This document shows, one piece after another, positions 13,701 to 28,700 of a DNA stretch of 64,000 nucleotides. The DNA lies in contig NC_080579.1 in assembly GCF_029962835.1 (NCBI RefSeq), forward strand, positions 83,779,959 through 83,843,958, written 5' to 3'. Position 1 is the stretch's first letter, and every line of letters begins with the position of its first letter. Both the position numbers and the translations under genes were made by a program. Source of the stretch: Magnolia sinica (lineage: Eukaryota > Streptophyta > Magnoliopsida > Magnoliales > Magnoliaceae). The notes beneath the pieces were generated by a model. It saw nothing but the letters and a program-made list of their open reading frames with translations. It did no database searches and was not told where the DNA came from.

Positions 13701-16700
13701 CAGATGGTTATTCTCTGCTGTCTATGGACCCTGCATTCCGACCTAGAAGAACCTATTCTGGTCTAAACTTAACCAGGTTAGAGCTTTGTATAATCTTCCA
13801 TGGTGCATGGGGGGGTGATCTCAACGTGATCAGATTCACTCACAAGAAATCCCCCGCCCCCCCCTCACTGGGCGCATGACAAGAAGCATGAAAAGCTTTG
13901 AGGTGTCGGTAAGAAATGATGATATGGTCAACAAACCTATGGGGGGAGCCAGATTTACCTGGTCAAATGGTAGACGGAACCTGTCTTGGCAACATTAGAC
14001 AGATTTTTGTTCTCTTCACAATGGGCAACTAAATTCCCTCTAGCAGTTCTTCAAGCGCTTCTCAGATCTATCTCTGATCATCGTCTGATTATTCTTGATG
14101 CGAAACAGGACAGCTGGGGACCTAAGCCATTTCATTGTGAGATTGTATGGTTGGAGACTGACAATTTCGAAAACATGGTTAAGGAATGGTGGCGATCTTT
14201 TTCAGTGATCGGATCGGCCGCCAGCAGATTAGCCCAGAAACTCTTAACTCCTTAAAACAAAACTATCAGCATGGAGGAAGGAGGCTTATTGCAAAGGTCA
14301 GGACAAGTTGGAAGGGATTGTCTGCGAGCTGTAGGACTTAGAGATTAAAGAGGAGGCTGAAACTCTCTCTTCTGAGGAGCAATGCAGAAGGTTCTCTCTC
14401 TCGTCGGAATACTCAAGTCTTCTCAAGCAAGAAGAAATCATGTGACGTCAAAGATCGAGAGTTGTTTGGTTGAAGGAGGGTGATAGAAATACGGCCTTCT
14501 TTTATGGAATAGCCAGCGCTAGGGCAAGGAATAATCATATTGGCAGCTTATCAGTTGAAGGTAGAAGGTTGGAGGAGAAGGAAGAAATATGTTCAGCAAT
14601 TGTGGAATTCTACTCAAAACTGCTATCTAGAGAAGATTGACCACGTCCAGTGCTAGATAATCTTCAATTTCGGTCCATGTCAGTAGCAAATTTGGAGTCT
14701 CTGGTTAGGATGTCAGAGATCTCGCATTAATGAACAAGCCTTTGCTAGGTAAATGGCAATGGCGATTTAGCATTGAGGAAGATAAACTTTGGAGCGTAGT
14801 TATTGCTCGAAAGTACGGTCTAGAAGAGATGGGTTGGGAGATCAAGAAATCATCTCTATATCGCACCTTGGCTATTTGGAAGGCAATTTCATCGGTGGCT
14901 CCATCAGTTATGAGCGCATCATCATTCATTCTTGGTAATGGTGAGCGGATCTGTTTTTGGGAGGACACCTGGTGAGGTAGCAGACCTCTAGCAGAGTTTC
15001 CATCCTCGTCCTCGCTTTCTCCAGAGAAACACATTTCGGTCCAAAGATGCTTCTCATCCGAAGGTGGTAGGGGTGCATGGTGCCCTCCATGTATTAGGGT
15101 TCTCTAGGATTCTGAAGCAGTGGAGTTTGCAAAATTATTCGAGCGCCTCCAATTATATATTCCATTCCCGGACTCAACCGACACTTAAGTCTGGATTGCA
15201 TCATCCTTAGGAGCATTCTCAGTTAAAGTCCTTTTACAACAATATGCACCATACAAGGAACTCCCATAGCTCCATCTTCCCAGTCGATTTTTGGACCTAT
15301 GGGGCCCCTCCTAAGGTTTCTTTGTTCACATGGCTGGCTGGCAGGAAACGGATCCTTACGATTGACAAGCTTCAGAAAATGGGAATGTTCCTCCCAAACA
15401 TATGCCTTTTTTGTATGAGTGGTGCTGAATTTGTTGTTTGCCAATCAACTTTGGAGTTGTATTCTGCAATTCTTCGAAGTTCATTGGGTTATGCTTCTTC
15501 AGTCCACCTCCTCATTCAGGAATGGCACAGCATACAACTGCCCAAAAAAAGTCTTATTCTTTGGAGAATGAGCCTCCCGGCATGCTTTTGGAATATATGG
15601 GTGAACATAATGTGCGCTACTTTGACAACAAGCTCAAATCTCCGGATCAAGTCCTTTGGTGGTCAAAGAAAGACGCTTTAGAGTGGGCTTCGAATATTCA
15701 TCAATCTGACAACAATGTAGTGCATTCCTTTTTGGGTCTTTAAGATATTTTCTTTTTGTATTCTTTCAGCCTTGTCAATTTGTTAGGTTGTCTTCTAATA
15801 AAATTACTTATAGCTCTTCAAAAAAAAAAAAAAGCCTCCGCCAATGCTACTTTGTCCTCAAAACAATTCTAGAGTTTCACTACAACAACAAGCCCCACAA
15901 GATCCCAACAAAGCACATCTTCCAAAGGGACTCCTCACCAATGTTCCAAATATCGGCGATATTATCAATATTATCTAATATCGCCAATATTATTGATAAC
16001 ACGAAATCAACACTACCAAAACTGCTGGAAGTGAAAATTTTACCAAATATCACCAATAAAAAAAAATTTATAATATTAGCGATACTTAGAGATTTTATTG
16101 AATGTGCATACCGTGAAAAAGAAAAAAAAAAAAAAACTCAAATGGAGGCCAAGAACTATGATGGTTAGGAGTGAGTTGGTTCAAGTTGAAGGATGTAAAG
16201 GGGAAAGGGGAAGGCCCAAAAGGATGTGGATGGAGGTAGTAAGAAAAGATTTGATAGCCCATAGTTTAACCGAGTACATGGACCTTGATAGAAGAGTAGA
16301 ATGGTGGAACAAGATTTGTGTAGCCAACCCCATAGATGGGATAAGGCTTAAACAACGATGATGACAATGATGAAAATAAAACCAACTAAACAACTGCTCA
16401 ATGAATATGTGGCATTCATTTAAATGAGAGGATGTGCGTCGTCCCTTGAAGTCTAAAGAAGATGATGCCTAATCAGAGGATCCTCTTACAACCATCTGAT
16501 TGAATTTAATGAGCCACCTTGAAAGCAAACCATAGCTGGAGGTATTGTGTGTCATAAACTTAACTGCAGTTCATAAAGATAAAACTCAAGCTACAATCTT
16601 TGTTGCAATGTTGGCTGGTCCAATGTAAGCAGCATTAACACGGTTCTCATCAACTGTACTAATCCCCAACTACCATGTGGAGCGAAAATTACCACCACAA

Positions 16701-19700
16701 CTTTAAAAAGAGGAGCTATCCTTTCATTTGTAGATCTGGCCATTAAGAGTATTCCCTACAAGATCCCATTTGATCCACAGAAAGTTGAGACCGACAGAGT
16801 TTCAATGATGTAACGCATTAATACGCATGTCCCAAAGAACTTCAATATGAGCCACTCAACCAGAATTAAAGTCGATGAGTAGTCCAAGTGAAAACATCAC
16901 TATGCTTCGCATGGTAGAAAAGATGATCTACCATACACACTTCACCCTCCCATTTTTGTAAATGATATTCCAAATGCTTTAAAAGATAGAAGGATGACCC
17001 AAGGTCATATCATTTACCTATTAAATAATCCAAAAAAGAAAGCCACACTTACTCACAGGGACACTGCATAAAGAGTTGGGTTGCCTATATCAGAGTCGTC
17101 ACAACTAGCGATATTCCCTGGTGCAAGTTAAACCCAAAGCAATCAAAGAGGCCCTACATTTTATTGGCGATGCTTGAGTAGGCCAGATCATCATCGAGGA
17201 GCATTTGTCTACCATCTTCCGTTCTCTTCGAAAGGCCCTTGGGGATTCACTTTCTCTTCATCAACATTAGGTCCCTGCTACTAGATTAAACATTTTGTTT
17301 TCTTGGGCAAGAAAAGAGTCTAATGTTGCTGTCGAGCAGCTAGCGGAGGAGGGTGCCACCCAATATGCTCTATGAGTCACAGGCTCTCTTCCATCTCACC
17401 CAATATGCTCTATGAGTCACAGGCTCTCTTCCATCTTTTTTATTAACATATATTTTTAGTCACTTGTTCAAAAAAATTGAAACAAAAGCAGGGCTCCGTA
17501 TCAACCTTAAACCAACCACCAAATAACACCAAAACCTTAGCCCCTCTGTGAAAAGCAAGCTTGGAAAGTGCCACGAACTCATAGTAAGGCTTCTCTCCAT
17601 GCCAAACATCCACCCAAAACTGGATCCTCAAACCATCCAGCACAACAAAAAAACACACAATTTATGAAATCGACTCCCCCAGACAACAGCTTTCCATAGG
17701 GCAGAGGCTCTAATATTAAGAAGATGCCTTCATAAATGACATGTATTCCAAAACCTTCCAATAACATTGATCCTAAACTTTCTCAAGTTCATGTATCATA
17801 CTTAGTCATATGGAGACACTCGTGCACAATTAGCACGCCATCTAAAGTATGGCTTCCGAAAAGAAAAACTCCTTGAGAAGTTGTCATTACACAGGTCAGC
17901 ACCTTCCTTACCCAAGAAGACAGGACCTTCACTAGAATTTTGTAAGGCCCCCAATTATACTTGTAGAGCAAAAAACTCTCCCCCCTGCCACCAAAAAAAA
18001 AAAAAGGCCTTGCAGTTCAGAAGCTTCCTAACGACCCAAAGTTACCAAGGGACTCACCTGCAAAGGCCTTGGGGTTCAGCAGCTTCTTGAAAATGACTTA
18101 AAAATGGAAAACCAACTAATGTTGTTGGACCTGGACCATGCATACTGCCAGATTTAACTTTTTCAGTTCTTCCCAATCCTGTGCATTTTTTTATGAAGGA
18201 AACGATGAGATTTTACTAAGCAAAAGAGAATCCAACAACAGAGGCAAAGTGTTTCCAATCACAAAGAGTTGGAAGGAAAGGCCCTTTTTTTGCCAATTCT
18301 TATGCAGCAACATTTCCCTTCCTAAGAATATGAGTGAACGATGCCGAGATAGTCCTCTTCAACTCCCTTATTTCCTCTATCCATTTTCCTAATTGCCATG
18401 GATATTCACCCACCAAAGAGGCCTAGATGATTTAACTAGAGGGGTCTCCCTCGAGCATTGATGGTGGAGCCAATGTTTTAAATATTGCTAATATCGGTCG
18501 ATATATCCCACAATATATCTTGTATCCCGCCTGTGCGAGACGAAGCATAAAAGTAGTGCCGATATATCCCACACGTTCGATCTGATGAGCATTTTCAATT
18601 TCCGGTCCCTTTTTTTGTTGAAATTATGTTAAATCAGTGTCAAATGGTTACAAATCCATCGGTTCTTCATGTTTTGCATGAAAAATCATAGAGTTGAAAC
18701 TTTGATTTCGATATCCATTGGTTCTTAATGTTCTTCAAGTTTTCTAATTTCAAATTTTAATTGTAGGTGGTCCAATTTGAGGAAATTTGGGGAAATTTCA
18801 AAATTTCCCCAATTTCTCCCAAATTGCTTGCAATGTTGCACTCCAAACATGAAATCAAGCATGTATGAGGGCTGATCTACTGATTTACTAAGTCCTTGTC
18901 AATTTTCAAAAAATAAAAATCATTTTTAATAAAAAAATTTAAATATTTTTTTTTTAAAATTTCCCTTCAACCAGCTATCAATTAAGACTAATTTTGAAGT
19001 ATTTAGGAGTGTTTGATGAAATGATCATCACATACACTCTAAATATTATGCATTCAACTTGAATATAGTTGCATTAGTTCAGTCAAACAACGCATATTTT
19101 AGGACCCTATACAAAGGAAATCTATCATGTGCACTTCTTTTTTGAGATGTTATGATTTAAAATTGTGTATTAAGGTCTTTTTAACAATCCCTGAAGTTCC
19201 ATTGAAAATTTCAACCATTTTCCCAATGTTTCCCAAAAGTGCAATAAATTACCCGATACAAACGATATATCCCATGCGATAACCGATTCGTAGCGCGATA
19301 CCAATATTTTGAACACTGGGTGGAGCATGCATCTAAGTAAGCTTGGTGTCCTAATCATATACTTTGTCTAGTCAAAATTGGTCCTACAATTATGCCAAGA
19401 CTAAACATGTCAAAATCGTCTTAAACTATATCATACAATCATCCAGATGTTTCCCAACCTCTGTAATGCAAAATAGTCCACATTTTCATATTTAGCCCAA
19501 AGGACAACAAAGTAGAGCCTAGTAATAGCATAAAGACCCTCTGCCACCATTTCCAAAGAGAATAACTCATACATCTCCACAACTCCGACCATCCTTCTGC
19601 ATACCTCATTACAGTGCGCTTTGTTCATTTAATCTTTATCATTTCACATTCATCTTCTCCACTTATCACAAACAAATAATAATAATAAAGACATTATTTA

Positions 19701-22700
19701 TTTTTATCTTTTTAAGGATAAAAAGACAGTTGTTGATGTGGTGATGCAAACCAGGACAAGATAGCAGGAGAAACACCAAATCTCAACAACCATCATTCAT
19801 CACCATTATTCCCCATCTCTCTCAAGGATGTAGAAGATCCAATTGCATCCCTTTATGAGCCCTCAAAAGTCCCAAGTGACAAATTATCTTGTCTAGAACA
19901 GGTCATTGAACATTTAAATCTGATAAAGCATAAAAACTATTAAAATTTAAAAATTTCTCCAAGCCAAACATGGTTCTGTCATCAACTCAACTTATAACAC
20001 ATGGAGAAGGGCACCGGACTCATCAAGTCTCGGCAAACAAATTGTAACTCCTAGGGGACTCTTACTGTGAGCAATTGAGTGACCTTGCATTCATTGATGC
20101 ATTTAAGTCTGTATCCAAGTATTGATCCAATGGTTATCGAACTGCCCACACCCTTTTGAAATTTCAAATACAAATAAGGCTGTCATATTATGAATTCGGG
20201 ACATAAACTAACCAGTTCCCTGATTTGAAATTTAAATAAAGACTACATCATGTCTTCTAGATTATAATCTCATCACAAATTCTATTTATAGTTCCTGTCA
20301 CACAACTGGAAACCTCAAAAAAAAAAAAAAAAAGGGAATTTCAGAGCCAATTTTTGCTTTATAGCCTTTCAAAGGAAATAGGAATTTCAGAGCCAACTTC
20401 AACAATAAATAGATTAAAAAACAAATCATTTCTAAAAATACCAGATTATTGCATGAGGATGCAACATGTGGATCCCTCTCCCCAAATCCTTCTTTAGCCT
20501 CTTGAAAAGCCAACAGAAAGTATTTTTCAGCTTCATCGAGTTTGCCCTAGAAGCAAAAGAAGAGGAAAAGATGACAAGAACAAAAACAAAGAGATCATAA
20601 TTACATTAATTCTTAAATAGGAGTTTGTCTATGAATGTAAAGGACTTACGAAGTAATGGCAATGAAATAAGAATGAAACAAGGGAAAAAGTTACGTGCTT
20701 TCAGAAATAGATCCCTCCCTTTGTCTGTGAAAATCCTCCACTTAGATGTGTGTGAATTTGATATCACAGATCCATCTTCTATTCTGCGTAAATCAGTAAC
20801 ATAAGCCTCTCTATCATCGTCTCCAGTGCCCAGTTCGACAACAGAAGCATCCTCTGCCATGACAGGGCCGGCATTTATCCCAAGAATAATGGCTGCAAAA
20901 CCACTCAACCAAGGTTAAGCAATTCAAGTTAATGATTTGATGTGAGCCTAAAACTAGGTGACTTAGTCACTAATCTTGTGTCATTTCCTGTGAACAAGGT
21001 GAGGAGGCAACCTCAGGAAACACTACCCACTAACATCTTGATAATTATATTGTCAGGAATTATATGATCCATGGACCTCCAGTTTCAACAGGTGAGGCCC
21101 ATGGCTTGGTTACCCAACCTTGGATCTGATGGGCCCACATATAAGTAGGAGATTCACCAAATTCCCCTGATGAAACAATTCGAAAACTTCATTGTGTCCT
21201 GAAAATAGAAGGTTAGGAAGGAAATACAGCAATGGACCACATTGAATGGAAAAGAGGGCCAAAGATCGGAAGGCTACAAGCCTACAACCTCCCAATCTAG
21301 GAGAGTTTTTGCAAATCCCGTTATGGAAGTAAGGTTTCTGCACAATCAAGCTATGGGACCCACTTGTACAACCTCGGGAAGAATGATAGTGCATATTCCT
21401 AGGTCGGTGATGCAACTAGAAGGGCACACAAGAGGGCCAATAAAAAAATCTGACAATCCGACTGTTCAAAAAAAAAAGTAGTCTCGATTGATGATTGGGA
21501 CCATATCCATCGTCCCACAATAAATCTGATGTGATCAACGGTTAGCTTGTACTATCAGGCCCATAGGATCAGTCAAATGATCAGCAAATTGATAGAATTT
21601 ATTTACTTTATTTTTTTAAGGTAGCTGTTTATTTAAATTTACAATGCTCCCCAATCCTGTCCGACTAAACTACATTCATGTAATTTAGCATACACCGATG
21701 CCCATTCTATTTCACACTAAGAAAAACTCCCATGCTAGAAGAGACATCCTCCACGCTGCTCTACCTGACTTACCATTACCCCCTCCATGCCATTGCCTAA
21801 AAAACCTCTCGATTGACCTTCGCATCACCCACAACACTCCCAAGATCCCAAAGAAGCTTGCCCCCCACAGCAAACGGATAATGCATGAAGAGATGTTCAG
21901 CCAACTCCTTGCTTCACCAATACATTGGACATGCATTTACGGTGTATAAACCCCTCTTCCGTAGATTGTCGATCATTAGCACCCTATTCCGGCCCAACCA
22001 CACGAATGTTGCTGCCTTTGAAGGAGAACCATATGACCAAAGAAATTAGGTATGCGCTTCGCCGTTAACATGAGAAGCACCAATTTGTGAATAGTAGAGA
22101 GATTTCACTGAGAATTTACCTGACTTGACCTCCTTCCAATGCAACAAGTCGGCCCCTCTAATAAGATTACCCTTGATAACTGTTTAAATAGGGCCACTAA
22201 TTCCTCGAATTGGTCATCTTGTAGGTTTCTTCGGCACATAGGTGTCCAAACCTCACTAACCCCGTGGGATGAGAAGCACCGATCAACTATAATGTCTAGG
22301 CCGTGGAAACTTGGGCTAATATTGGATATATGTCTTGCAACCTCTGGTCTTCAGCCACACATCCATCCAGAATCTTATCCTCCTATCATCTCCGATGCCA
22401 AAACCTGCCACCTCCATGATTTTATTCCTCTTGACTCATAATTGCCCTCCACACCCCTGACTTTTTATAAAAAGTTGATCTCTTGGGCCATCATCTCTCC
22501 CTCTCTACCCCATACTTCCCAACCACCACCTACTTCCATAAGCTTCCCTCCTCCGAAGCGAATCTACAAATTCATTTTCCTAAAAAAGTCACATTCATTG
22601 CTTCCAAGCTTCCAATCCCTACTCCCCCTTTCTCTTTTAGTTTGCAAATGTCTTTCCACTTCATAAGATAAAATATGTTTTTCTCCTCTGCCCCTTGCCA

Positions 22701-25700
22701 AAGGAAATCCCTTTTAAGCTTTTCCAATTTGTTTAGCAACCCCTTCGGGCATTTGAAGATAGACATAAAATATAATGAGAGATTACTTTTATCAATGTTA
22801 TTCTACCTCTCAATGACAAATGCCTCCTCTTCCATGCTGATAATTTCTTCCCAAATCTTTCAATCACTCAGCCCCATAAATGTTTCGTCGATTTCCCAAT
22901 ACACAGCAGTAGACCCAAATACATAGATGGAAATGATCCCTGCCCACACCCAAACACTTTGGCTAGATTAATAGCTTCCTCTTTGGATAACCCTATTCCC
23001 AGCGCTTCAAACCAGGGTATGCCAAAACGGTTATGTATCGGCCGATACGTAACGGTAACGGTAAGGGCCGATACGTGTTTCGGGGTCGTATCAACCGTTA
23101 TCATTTTTTGTGCCCGTATCGACATCGTTTTTTGTGCCCGTATCGGCCGATACGGGCCCGTTACGGGCGTAACGACCATTACTGACCCGTAACGGCTAGC
23201 CCGTAACAGTAAAAAAATAGTAACTTTTTTTTTCATTTTAAGCTCTGTTTTTGCTTGCAAACTATTTCTCACTCCTTCTACTACTAATTTCGACCAACCT
23301 TGGCTGGGTATTTGAGAAAAAAACACATTATATTACAGATTTTGTTGAATTAAAGCTCGGTGGGCCATTTTTCAGAAATTCGTCAAAAATAGGTATTTAT
23401 ACTTTTTTTAATATGTTTTGCTGTTTTAATCATGCCATATGATGAGTTAATCATAGTAGAACATGTTAATGTGCATTTTACAGATTTTGGGTGCCATTTA
23501 ATATTTTTTTCTATTTACGCATGAATTTTGACCTTTTTTTTTAAAATTCGAAAAATCAATTTTTAATGGTTGTTTTGCTGTTTTAATCATGCATATGATG
23601 TGTTAATCATAGTAGAACATGTTACTGTGCATTTTACAGATTTGGGGTGCCATTTAATTTTTGTTTATATTTTTTTCTATTTACGCATGAATTTTGACCC
23701 TTTTTTTAAAAATTCGAAAAATCAATTTTTAATGGTTGTTTTGCTGTTTTAATCATGTCATATGTTGTGTTAATCATAGTAGAACATGTTAATGTGCATT
23801 TTACAGATTTGGGGTGCCAGTTTATATTTTTTTATTTTTTTCTATTTACACATGAATTTTGGCCTTTTTTTTAAAAATTCGAAAAATCAATTTTTAATGG
23901 TTGTTTTGTTGTTTTAATCATGTCATATGATGTGTTAATCATAGTAGAACATGTTAATATGCATTTTACAGATTTGGGGTGTCATTTAATATTTTTTTCT
24001 ATTTACGCATGAATTTTGACCCTTTTTTTTAAAATTCAAAAAATCAATTTTTAATGGTTGTTTTGCTGTTTTAATCATGCCATATGATGTGTTAATCATA
24101 GTAGAACATGTTAATGTGCATTTTACAGATTTGGGGTGCCATTTTATATTTTTTTCTATTTACGCATGAATTTTGGCCCTTTTTTTAAAAATTCGAAAAA
24201 TCAATTTTTAATGGTTGTATTGTTGTTTTAATCATGCCATATGATGTGTTAATCATAGTAGAACATGATAATGTGCATTTACAGATTTGGGGTGCCATTT
24301 TATTTTTTTTTTTATATTTTTTTCTATTTACGCATGAATTTTGGCCATTTTTTTTAAATTCAAAAAATCAATTTTTAATGGTTGTTTTGCTGTTTTAATC
24401 ATGTCATATGATGTGTTAATCATAGTAGAATATGTTAATGTGCATTTTACAGATTTGGGGCGCCATTTTATAACTTTTTTATATTTTTTCTATTTATGCA
24501 TTAATTATGACCTTTTTTTTTAATTCGAAAAATAATTTTTTAATGATTGCTTTGTTGTTTTAATCATGCCATGTGATGTGTTAATCATAGTAGAACATGT
24601 TAATGTGCATTTTACAGATTTTGGATGCCATTTTATATTTTTTTCTATTTACGCATTAATTTTGGCCATTTTTTTAAAAATTCGAAAAATCATTTTTTAA
24701 TGAATAGTTTGCTGATTTAATCATAGAATTTGATGTGTTAATTATAGTAGAACATGTTAATGTGCATTTTACAGATTTGTGGTGTCATTTTATAATTTTT
24801 TTCTATTTTCGAATTAGTGACTTTATGTTTTTATTTGCTTATATTGGATAGGTTTTGCCTTGGAGCTTCTTAGGGTTTAGTTAGAACATAAAATCATCTT
24901 TATTAATATAAGTCATACACTCATACTCATATCTAATTATCTAATATCTACTTAAACCTAAAGAAATGTCTGGGTCTGGCCAACAACAATAAGTGATGAT
25001 ATTGGATGGCAACATTGTGAGAGGGTTGGTGGTACTAGGCACCAAATGAAGTGCAAGTATTGTGATAGACTAGTGACTGGTGGAATTACCTGTCTCAAAC
25101 AACATTTGGCACATCGAAAGGGTCAAGTTGCGCCATGTAGTAGAGTATCGAAAGAGATAATGCTTTTAATGCAACCTAGTTTGGATGAGTCGAAGGGTAA
25201 ACGTGCTGCTATACAAAAGAAGAAAGATGATATTTTGGATGCAGCTCGACAGGAGGTGTTTGGTCCTAAATATATGGGCGTTCGTGATGAAGATATTATT
25301 GATTCTGACGAAGATTCAGATCGAGAATTTACTATAGCTAAGAGAGAAAGCTTGCGTCTAGCTCGTGAAGAGGAAGAACGTCGCTACATGTTTGGCACGC
25401 ATGGGTCAGTGCGTGATACAGGGGGGCAGTGGGAGTGGGAGTGAGAGTGCAACTGGAAGTGCAACTGCTTCTGCAGGTGGAGGTGGGGGGGTAGGTTTGG
25501 TGGGTTACGACGTATGTTTGGGAGTCAACGACAGACATCTTCACGTGATGCCCCTATACGTTTGGATGAAGAAGTAAATGAGCCTAAGAAACCCTCTATT
25601 GATCCAATCCTGTTTAGGAAAGAATCAACTAAACAAAAGAAGATAAAACAAATGTGGAGTAGAACTTCCGTTGAGAAATTAGGTAGAGCAGCAGCAAAGT

Positions 25701-28700
25701 TACTTATACATGTCAACGTACCTCCTAACGCAGCCAATTCTCCATATTGGCAGGTGATAATTGATGCAGCAGCAGAAGCAGGTGAAGGAATAAAAGCTCT
25801 CACGGCTAAGGAGATTAGGGGGAAATGGACAGATGTAGAGTATGCGGATGTGAAAGCATACGTGGCTACCTTTAAACCTATATGGCAAGCCAGAGGATGC
25901 ATGATCATGTGTGATGGTTGAACTGGCCCAACCAGACGCAGCATGATCAACTTCATGGTGTACTGCCATTTAGGAACTATATACCACAAGTCAATTGATG
26001 CCTCAGAGGCTACAAAAAATTCTACTTATATTAATGGACTAATGGATAAAGTTGTGGATGAGATTGGAGAGGAGAATATAGTGCGGATTGTGACAGATAA
26101 TGAAGCAACATATAAGCTTGCAGGACATATGTTGATGGATAAGAGAAAACATCTTTTTGGGTCACCATGTGTTGCCCATTGTATTGATCTTATATTGGAA
26201 GATATTAGGAAGAAGAAGAATGTTAAGAAAATGGTCAAAAGGGCAAGGGAAGTGACGACGTTTATTTACAACCATAATCAAGTAGTCGTAATAATGAGAA
26301 AGTTCACGAAAGGGCGAGAGTTGTTGAGGCCTGCGGCGACTAGATTCGCAACAAACTTTATAGCATTAGAGAGTTTATTCCAGGATAGGGGAGAGTTGAG
26401 TGAGATGTTCGCTTCCCGACAATGGCTCAACACAAAACATGGAAAGAAGACATCAGAGACACCGGTCAAAGTTGCGAACACCATACGGGACAACAAATAT
26501 TGGAAGAAGGTCAAAGCGATCCTAAAGGTGATGGAGCCACTAATGAGGGTACTCCGTCTTGTTAAAACCGATGAAGCACCTACCATGGGCTTCCTATATG
26601 ATGCCATGGATAAGGCAAAGTTTGCAATTCAACGTGATTGTAGAAGTTGGGAGACTTATTGGAAGATGATCGACAGGAGATGGACAAAACAACTCCATCA
26701 CGATCTTCATACAGCAGGTTACTACCTAAATCCTAGGTATAGATATGCCCAATCATTTGTTGCGGATGATGAAGTTTGTGTCGGGCTCAAAAATGTGATA
26801 AAGGGATTCAAGCCTGACTTAGATCTGCAAATAAAGGCGTTGAATGAATTAGATACGTTTAGAAATCACCTTGGTAGCTTTGGAGATGCTCTTGCACAGC
26901 ATGCAGTATCCAAGTTGCAACCGGTCGAATGGTGAATTAATTTCGAAGAGAGTACGAAGGCTCTCCAAAAAATTGCAGTAAAAGTTTTGAGCCGGACAAC
27001 ATCTTCCTCTAGCTGCGAAAGGAATTGGAGTTGTTTTGCGCTCATTCATTCAAAGAATAGGAATAGATTGCAAACTAGAACATTAGATAGACTTGTCTTC
27101 ATGCACTACAATATAAAACTAAAAATGCGACGACATCATAGGAGCATTACAGCTGCTGATGACGGAGACTACTGTCCAATAAACTTGGACAATATTTATG
27201 ATGAGGATGACCCACTTCTACCTTGGTTGGAAACAAGGGAAAAGCAAATTGAAGGGGATAGTGAAGAATTGGAAATTAATGACCCAGAAATACGCAGAGC
27301 GCAACAAGAGTCGTATAGATGTGTTGAACCCAGTAAGGGGGGCAGCGTTTATGCCACGTACGGATACGGCTCAAGATCAACAAAAGAGTACGAGCAGTGG
27401 TAGCGTGACTGCGTCGGATGATGACGATGACCCCCCTGCCCCTGGTGCTGGCACTTCTGGTGTTGCTCATCCCCCTATACAGCCGTCTACAGATCACGAT
27501 GTCGATGAACATCGACGAGGTGGTACACAAGGTCGGACTTATGAGTGTACCGAGTGACGATACAGCCAGCAGAAGGTGGGTACATCTAGTGGTGCACCGG
27601 GTCGGGGAGGTCCGGAACATCAGCAGGCTCATGGTCTTGGTTATTATAATGGATATTCTTATGGTCAATTGGATTATGATGGTCCATCACATTCATGTTG
27701 GAGTAGCCCTCCCGATCAATATTCATATGATTATAGATATCCAGATCTAAATCCAAGTTACCACAGCAGACGCACTCTCAATCTCAAGATTCTCAACAGC
27801 CTAAGTATGGGCACCAGTATGGCTATTCGACGGGCACTGGTGGATATCCTTACTCCGGGTCAGAGTCGTTGCCTAGTCAGGATCAGTCATCCTCTGGTTT
27901 CATTGATCTAGTATTTCCTTCTGGCACTGGATATTATGGATATGCAGCACCTACACCTATTGGACAGCCTCAGCCTGATGGTGACGATGACAATGATGTG
28001 GAGGTCGAGCAACCACAAAAAAGCAGATTTTCATTTTGGTGGTGACTTGTGATTGTGAGTATATATTTGTATTAAGGTAAGTATTTGCAGCAGACAGCTC
28101 ACAGGCCACAGCAGTATTATTGCAAGAAGCCATGCACACACTTGACACTGCCGAACTTGTATTTAAAATAGCTCCCCTGACAACCAATGAAGTAATCCTT
28201 AATCAAGTTGCAGGGGAGTATATTAGACAGTACTAATTTTATTTTTTTTAATATTCTTGACTTGAGGATGACAGGTCATAGACAGGAATCACAGTCACGT
28301 GCACAGGTATGTTCGAGAAATTCCTCAAAAATAATTGCAAACACCTAATGTAAGATATTTTCATATTACATTCATTCTAATATATCTATCATTGATAGTA
28401 GATAGTTAGAAAATTAAATATATGAATTTTGTAGTCAAATTCAGGTTATCTGGTTCATAAATTCATCAGACAGTCTGATACAACTTCTCACCAAAGAGTG
28501 GACCGTTACACCACCATAAACATGTTCCAATTTATAAATGAATGCGTATTTGGAATGCTTAGAATATTTCGGATTAAATCCATATTTTTTCTTCTTTTTT
28601 TTTGGCAAAAAAAAAATTTTGCACCGTTACGGGCCGTTACGCCCCCGTATCGCCGTTACGCCCCTGTATCCGTATCGGTTTCGGAGGGCACCATTACGCC

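Larger units (their letters stand above)
13470..15835 (+). mobile_element. L1-type LINE with deleted reverse transcriptase
   Basis: The endonuclease and the post-RT region are present in order and the element ends in a poly(A) tail (15822-15834). The reverse transcriptase between them is missing. It lies in the plus orientation in TPR intron 4. Confidence 0.85.

Noticed and set aside
15939..16385. Complete sixth hAT-like MITE
   Set aside because: Only the left end is present; no right TIR and no TSD could be found before or after the LINE tail.
20695..20699. Standard GT donor for TPR exon 3
   Set aside because: It leaves phase 1, whereas exon 4 needs phase 0; the TPR motif would be lost. 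It is kept as an alternative only.
23405..24810. CRISPR-like array
   Set aside because: The units are contiguous ~160-bp direct repeats with no unique spacers, inside a plant hAT element.
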